The notes under the pieces: generated by a model | The model's input: only the letters and a program-made list of their open reading frames with translations | Database searches by the model: none | What the model was told of the DNA's origin: nothing | In this document: one piece after another, positions 60,521 through 64,000 of the stretch | Layout: each line of letters opens with the position of its first letter | Position numbering within the stretch: position 1 is the first letter of the stretch | Source: JACMNW01 sp963708425 | GTDB taxonomy: Bacteria; Pseudomonadota; Alphaproteobacteria; Rhodobacterales; Rhodobacteraceae | Length of the DNA: 64,000 nt | Assembly (NCBI GenBank): GCA_963708425.1 | Contig: OY970206.1 | Coordinates: 496,001 to 560,000, forward strand | Reading direction: 5' to 3' | Position numbers and translations under genes: made by a program

Positions 60521-61588
60521 TCATTGCGCCAGCCACGCCTGGAAGCGCTCGTTCAGTTCCGCGTCATGGTCGACCCAGAAATCCGCCGAGGTTTCCAGCG
60601 CGTTGGTCAGGTTCTCCGGGGCCGTCGGCAAGTGCGGCGCCATAGCGGTCTTGCCGTCCTTGAAGATGATCTCTTCCAACATCGACGACTTGCGGGCCGG
60701 GCCGTAAGAAATATGCTGGGCCGAAGCGCGCAAACCTTCGGTCGAGGTCGCGAACTTCACGAACTCCATCGCGTCTGCCATGTTCGGCGCGCCCTTCGGC
60801 ACGACAAACATTTCGTTTTCATAGATCTGGCCGTCCCAGACGATCTGGAAGGGCTTGCCCTCGTTCTGCGCAGCCGCGAAGATACGGCCGTTGTAAGCAG
60901 TGGTCATCACGACTTCGCCGTCCGCCAGAAGCTGCGGTGCCTGCGCGCCGGCTTCCCACCAGACGACATCTGCCTTGATGGTGTCCAACTTGGCGAAAGC
61001 GCGGTCAACGCCTTCGGGCGTATTTAGCAGAGCGTAGACTTCCGACGCCGGAACCCCGTCGCCCATCAGTGCCAATTCCAGAACCGCCTTGGCGCCCTTG
61101 CGCAGGCCACGCTTGCCGGGGAACTTTTCCAAGTCGAAGAAATCGGCGACTGCAGTCGGGCCTTCGGGCAACTTGGTGGTGTCATATGCGAAAACGTTCG
61201 ACCAAATGTCGGTTGACACGCCACATTCGGTCACAGCGCCGGCAATGAAGTCGTCAGCAGCCGGGGTGCCATCGGCACCGGCGGGCAGCGAAGCGGCGTC
61301 GATCGGCTCCAGCACGCCTTCGTCGCACAGACGGATCGCGTCGGCATATTCGACCGATGCGACGTCAACGGTGACGTTGCCTGCTTCGACCATGGCTTTC
61401 AGCGCCGGGGCCGGGTTGTCGCTGTCGACCATGATGGTAGGCTTGCCGGTTGCCGCGATGAACGGCTTCACGAAGGCTTCGGTCTGGGCTTCGCCATAAG
61501 CGCCGCCCCACGACATGACTGTCACATCTGCCTGTGCGGCAAAGCCCGCGACGGTCAGTGCCGTCGACAGGATCAGTAGTTTCTTCAT
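60521..61588 (-). CDS. Polyamine-type ABC transporter substrate-binding protein
   Basis: 355 residues from ATG 61588 (GGGAG ahead); the longer upstream frame overlaps the ATPase gene and is rejected. Signal peptide MKKLLILSTALTVAGFAAQA, then DVTVMSWGGAYGEAQTEAF, the PotD/SBP_bac_8 type found in Rhodobacterales. Intact. Confidence 0.88.
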   Translation of the reverse strand: MKKLLILSTALTVAGFAAQADVTVMSWGGAYGEAQTEAFVKPFIAATGKPTIMVDSDNPAPALKAMVEAGNVTVDVASVEYADAIRLCDEGVLEPIDAASLPAGADGTPAADDFIAGAVTECGVSTDIWSNVFAYDTTKLPEGPTAVADFFDLEKFPGKRGLRKGAKAVLELALMGDGVPASEVYALLNTPEGVDRAFAKLDTIKADVVWWEAGAQAPQLLADGEVVMTTAYNGRIFAAAQNEGKPFQIVWDGQIYENEMFVVPKGAPNMADAMEFVKFATSTEGLRASAQHISYGPARKSSMLEEIIFKDGKTAMAPHLPTAPENLTNALETSADFWVDHDAELNERFQAWLAQ

Positions 61589-61664
61589 CTCAGATAGCTC
61601 CCTTGGTTGAAACAGTACTCTTTTGATTGGCCACAAAGCTGCGGCTGCCCTTGCTCGGGCGTCC

Positions 61665-62765
61665 TTACGTATCAAGCGCCCGGGCATCCTGCGGAGCCCA
61701 GCCAATCTTGATCTTTTCCCCCGGTGTCAGCATGCGCTGACCCAGGGTATTGCGCGATTTGATCACGAAATCATCCGATCCGGCAACACGAAGCCGTGTG
61801 CGGAACATATCGCCCATATAGATGAATTCCAGCACCTCGGCACCAATGGTATGCGCGTCGGTCGGCAGCAATTCCGGCTTGTATTCCACCCGTTCAGGCC
61901 GGATCGACACCAGCGTTTTCTGCCCCTTGGTAGCAACGTTCACCGCCGTCGCATCAATCAATTCGCCGGTGGTCAGCCGCACCGTGGCGCGCCCACCCGA
62001 TACTTCTTCCAGGGTGCCGTACAGTTTGTTATTCTCACCGATAAACCCCGCGACAAAGCTGTTATCCGGGCGTTCATACAGATCAGACGGCGGTGCCAGT
62101 TGCTGGATGCGGCCGTCGTTGAACACGGCAATGCGGTCCGACATCGTCAGCGCCTCGCCCTGATCATGCGTCACATAGACCACAGTGATGCCAAGGCTTT
62201 CATGCAAGTGCTTGATTTCAAACTGCATATGTTCGCGCAACTGTTTGTCCAGCGCGCCCAGCGGTTCATCCATCAACACCAGCTTCGGGTCAAACACCAA
62301 CGCCCGCGCCAACGCGATCCGCTGCTGCTGCCCCCCCGACAGTTGCGCCGGTCGGCGGTTGATGAACGCATACATCTGGACCATATCCAGCGCCCGCTTC
62401 ACCTTCGCCTCGCGGTCGGCTTTGCCCATCCCGCGCACTTCCAGCGGGAACGACAGGTTTTCCCCCACGGTCATATGCGGAAACAGCGCGTAATTCTGAA
62501 ACACCATGCCAATGCCGCGCTTATGCGGTGGCACCTGATTGATCGGCCGCCCATCCAGCGTGATCTCGCCATTGGTCGCCGTCTCAAACCCCGCCAGCAT
62601 CATCAGGCACGTCGTCTTGCCAGACCCCGACGGCCCAAGCATCGTCAGAAACTCGCCCTTCGCAATGGCAAGGTTCAGGTCTTTAACCACCAGCGTTTCG
62701 CCGTCATAACTTTTTTGCACGTGATCAAACACGACAAATGCATCAGCGGATTTAGCAGCAACCAA
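61665..62765 (-). CDS. Polyamine-type ABC transporter ATP-binding protein
   Basis: 366 residues. Start TTG 62765, the only start codon near the N terminus, with GGGGAG ahead. Walker A GPSGSGKTT, signature LSGGQQQRIALARAL, Walker B LVLMDEPLGALDKQL, VTHDQGEAL, and a TOBE domain (SIRPERVEYKPE). First gene of the minus-strand operon whose two permeases are frameshifted. Confidence 0.9.
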   Translation of the reverse strand: MVAAKSADAFVVFDHVQKSYDGETLVVKDLNLAIAKGEFLTMLGPSGSGKTTCLMMLAGFETATNGEITLDGRPINQVPPHKRGIGMVFQNYALFPHMTVGENLSFPLEVRGMGKADREAKVKRALDMVQMYAFINRRPAQLSGGQQQRIALARALVFDPKLVLMDEPLGALDKQLREHMQFEIKHLHESLGITVVYVTHDQGEALTMSDRIAVFNDGRIQQLAPPSDLYERPDNSFVAGFIGENNKLYGTLEEVSGGRATVRLTTGELIDATAVNVATKGQKTLVSIRPERVEYKPELLPTDAHTIGAEVLEFIYMGDMFRTRLRVAGSDDFVIKSRNTLGQRMLTPGEKIKIGWAPQDARALDT

Positions 62766-63105
62766 TCCGTTCTCCCCGTCTTCTTTTTGGCGTCAACCTT
62801 TTGGCCGCGCAATTTTGTTGTCGATGACTTAAGCGGATCATCTCTTCGATTGCAACGGACTTGTCACATTGCACCCCATCAATGCCAGAATGCAGGAAAA
62901 GCGCCGATATTGCGCGGGGTGACGGGCGCAATCAACCAAATTGCGGTCATCAACAGCCAAATCGCCTTTCCCCCATGCGACCGAACAGGCGCAAGCGCTG
63001 CATAAGATCAACGCGTTGCGCCAATGCGCCTGCAAAGATCGGATCGAACAGAATCGGCATTGGATCAGCAATCCAGCGGGCCGTCGGCCAAGCTGCATAA
63101 ACAAA
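62766..63105. other. Intergenic region upstream of the second ABC operon
   Basis: 340 bases; no credible gene. The operon promoter should lie at its left end. A short TGGAT-CAGCA-ATCCA inverted repeat sits near 63060 after the tRNA-Leu; not T-tailed. Confidence 0.4.
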
Positions 63106-63192
63106 TGGTGCGGATGAAAGGACTCGAACCTTCACGGGAGTTACCCCACAGCGACCTCAACGCTGCGCGTCTACCAATTCCGCCACATCCGC
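63106..63192 (-). tRNA. tRNA-Leu(GAG)
   Basis: Minus strand: acceptor GCGGATG/CATCCGC, D arm with TGGCGGAATTGGTAGACGC, anticodon stem-loop CAGCG-TTGAGGT-CGCTG (anticodon GAG), variable arm, T arm with GGTTCGAGTCC, discriminator A and encoded CCA. Class II shape as expected for Leu. Confidence 0.95.
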
Positions 63193-63238
63193 ATGTTTTG
63201 ATTTGGTCGGGCGGTATCTAGCGGGTGTCTGGTACGAA

Positions 63239-63265
63239 GGGAAGGGGCTTTTTCGCCCCTTCCCC
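63239..63265 (-). terminator. Hairpin after the partial terminal gene
   Basis: GGGAAGGGGC-N6-GCCCCTTCCC, a 10-bp stem whose loop contains TTTTT on the plus strand. It begins 10 bases after the stop at 63275; no T-run follows on the minus strand. Confidence 0.5.
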
Positions 63266-63274
63266 GCAGTTCTG

Positions 63275-64000
63275 TCAGCGGTCAAAAATCAGGAATGGCA
63301 GCCGGGCCGCCATCAACACAACCTGCGCCCCCGAGGTCGGCACTGGCAACTCACCGGGTGTCGCGGCCTCGGGCAATGCGGCTTCGGGTGCAGTCGCCAC
63401 CATCTCAGGCACTACAACCGCCTCTGGCAAAGCCGCCACGTTTTTCTCAGCCACGGGTGGTTGCACAACCTCTGGCACCGCAGTTGCCACAACCTCAGGT
63501 ACCGGTGCCGCCTCTGGCTCCAGCGCGAACTGCGGCAAAGCCGGTTCCACCTCCATCGCCCGCCCGCCAATCGTGAACGCTGCCTTGCGAATCACATCCG
63601 GCCGATCGGCAATCCCCGGCGCAAACACCGCCGCCCCGGCCCCCATCGCGGCAAGCCCGGTATCATACCAATCCAACGCCAGATCAGGCCGCACATTGGC
63701 CCCGTAGCCTTGCGACAGGTGATGGCCCAGCAACTCGCCATACGCCCCCTCGCCCAGCGCTGTCAGCAACAGCGCCGATCCGATTGCAACATCCATATTG
63801 TCAGTGGTGTAGCCAACCCCAAGGCACACCTTCGCCGTGCCCGAAAGCTGCGCCGGTGACATCCCGCTTTGCAGCACGAACGCCTGCACGCCCTGCAACA
63901 CCTGATCACGCGGCTGCAACGACAGCGCCGCCACCTGATCTTTCAACACCGGGCCAAAGGCCTGGCACTGCTCGGCAATCTGCGCGGGGGTGAAGCCAGC
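63275..64000 (-). CDS. Conserved hypothetical protein, partial, with Pro/Val/Glu/Ala-rich tail
   Basis: At least 241 residues; the 5' end lies outside the window. The visible N-terminal part (PAQIAEQCQAFGPVLKDQVA, SALLLTALGEGAYGELLGHH) looks like a folded helical domain; the C-terminal ~80 residues repeat PEVVATAVPEVV / PEAVVVPEMVATAPEA-like units rich in Pro, Val, Glu and Ala, ending VVLMAARLPFLIFDR. I do not recognise the family. Confidence 0.6.
   Translation of the reverse strand, partial: AGFTPAQIAEQCQAFGPVLKDQVAALSLQPRDQVLQGVQAFVLQSGMSPAQLSGTAKVCLGVGYTTDNMDVAIGSALLLTALGEGAYGELLGHHLSQGYGANVRPDLALDWYDTGLAAMGAGAAVFAPGIADRPDVIRKAAFTIGGRAMEVEPALPQFALEPEAAPVPEVVATAVPEVVQPPVAEKNVAALPEAVVVPEMVATAPEAALPEAATPGELPVPTSGAQVVLMAARLPFLIFDR

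Noticed and set aside
1..64000. CRISPR arrays, rRNA genes and a replication origin.
   Set aside because: No regularly spaced direct repeats, rRNA-like sequence or DnaA-box cluster was found on reading the window.

Overview
The window is about 60% G+C and codes like a marine alphaproteobacterium of the Rhodobacteraceae (Roseobacter-like). This placement is an inference from protein families and gene order: a tad/Flp pilus locus, an NdvB-type cyclic glucan synthase, EcfG-type promoters, several polyamine/sugar ABC operons, and the run D,D-carboxypeptidase-tmk-holB-tatD-MBL hydrolase. No rRNA or CRISPR array is visible. Two tRNA genes are present, Ser(UGA) and Leu(GAG).

Layout. (1) 1-12.8 kb, minus strand: envelope and general-stress genes (DUF3618, holin-like DUF1469, DUF2383, an AI-2E family membrane protein, CsbD, and a very large cyclic beta-1,2-glucan synthase). 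Three of these transcription units have a GGAAC-N17-(C/T)GTT element, the consensus of EcfG general-stress promoters. The glucan synthase frame is cut in two by one in-frame TAA. (2) 13.1-23.1 kb, plus strand: a tad pilus locus (flp, cpaB, three pseudopilin-like genes, cpaE, cpaF, tadB, tadC, a LuxR-type regulator, cpaA) with no secretin gene. (3) 23.2-51.3 kb: a mosaic accessory region ending at tRNA-Ser(UGA). It holds fragments of IS110, IS3 and IS6 elements, a broken GIY-YIG gene, a secreted GH5-like hydrolase, an intact polyamine-type ABC operon with a LuxR regulator and an SDR dehydrogenase, a decayed phage/serine-recombinase block, an arabinoside utilisation cluster (ABC importer, GH51 arabinofuranosidase, ArsR-type regulator), a 1233-residue exported protein joining two CXXCH haem motifs to a von Willebrand type D domain, and an IS3 transposase fused in frame to a piece of a type I restriction subunit. 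Two copies of a ~170-bp sequence that resembles the tRNA-Ser 3' end plus its terminator lie at 24.8 and 45.5 kb, so the block may have grown by successive insertions at tRNA-Ser. (4) 51.6-58.2 kb, plus strand: a housekeeping run (SPOR lipoprotein, D,D-carboxypeptidase, tmk, holB, tatD, MBL hydrolase, AEC transporter). (5) 58.2-62.8 kb, minus strand: a second polyamine-type ABC operon in which both permease genes carry single-base frameshifts. (6) tRNA-Leu(GAG) and a partial unknown gene close the window.

Recurring theme: single-base lesions hit both mobile-element genes and otherwise normal genes (glucan synthase, two permeases). Either this strain is losing dispensable functions or the sequence carries a few base-calling errors; read-level checking of those sites decides. 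The most novel-looking item is the CXXCH/VWD protein at 46.0-49.7 kb.
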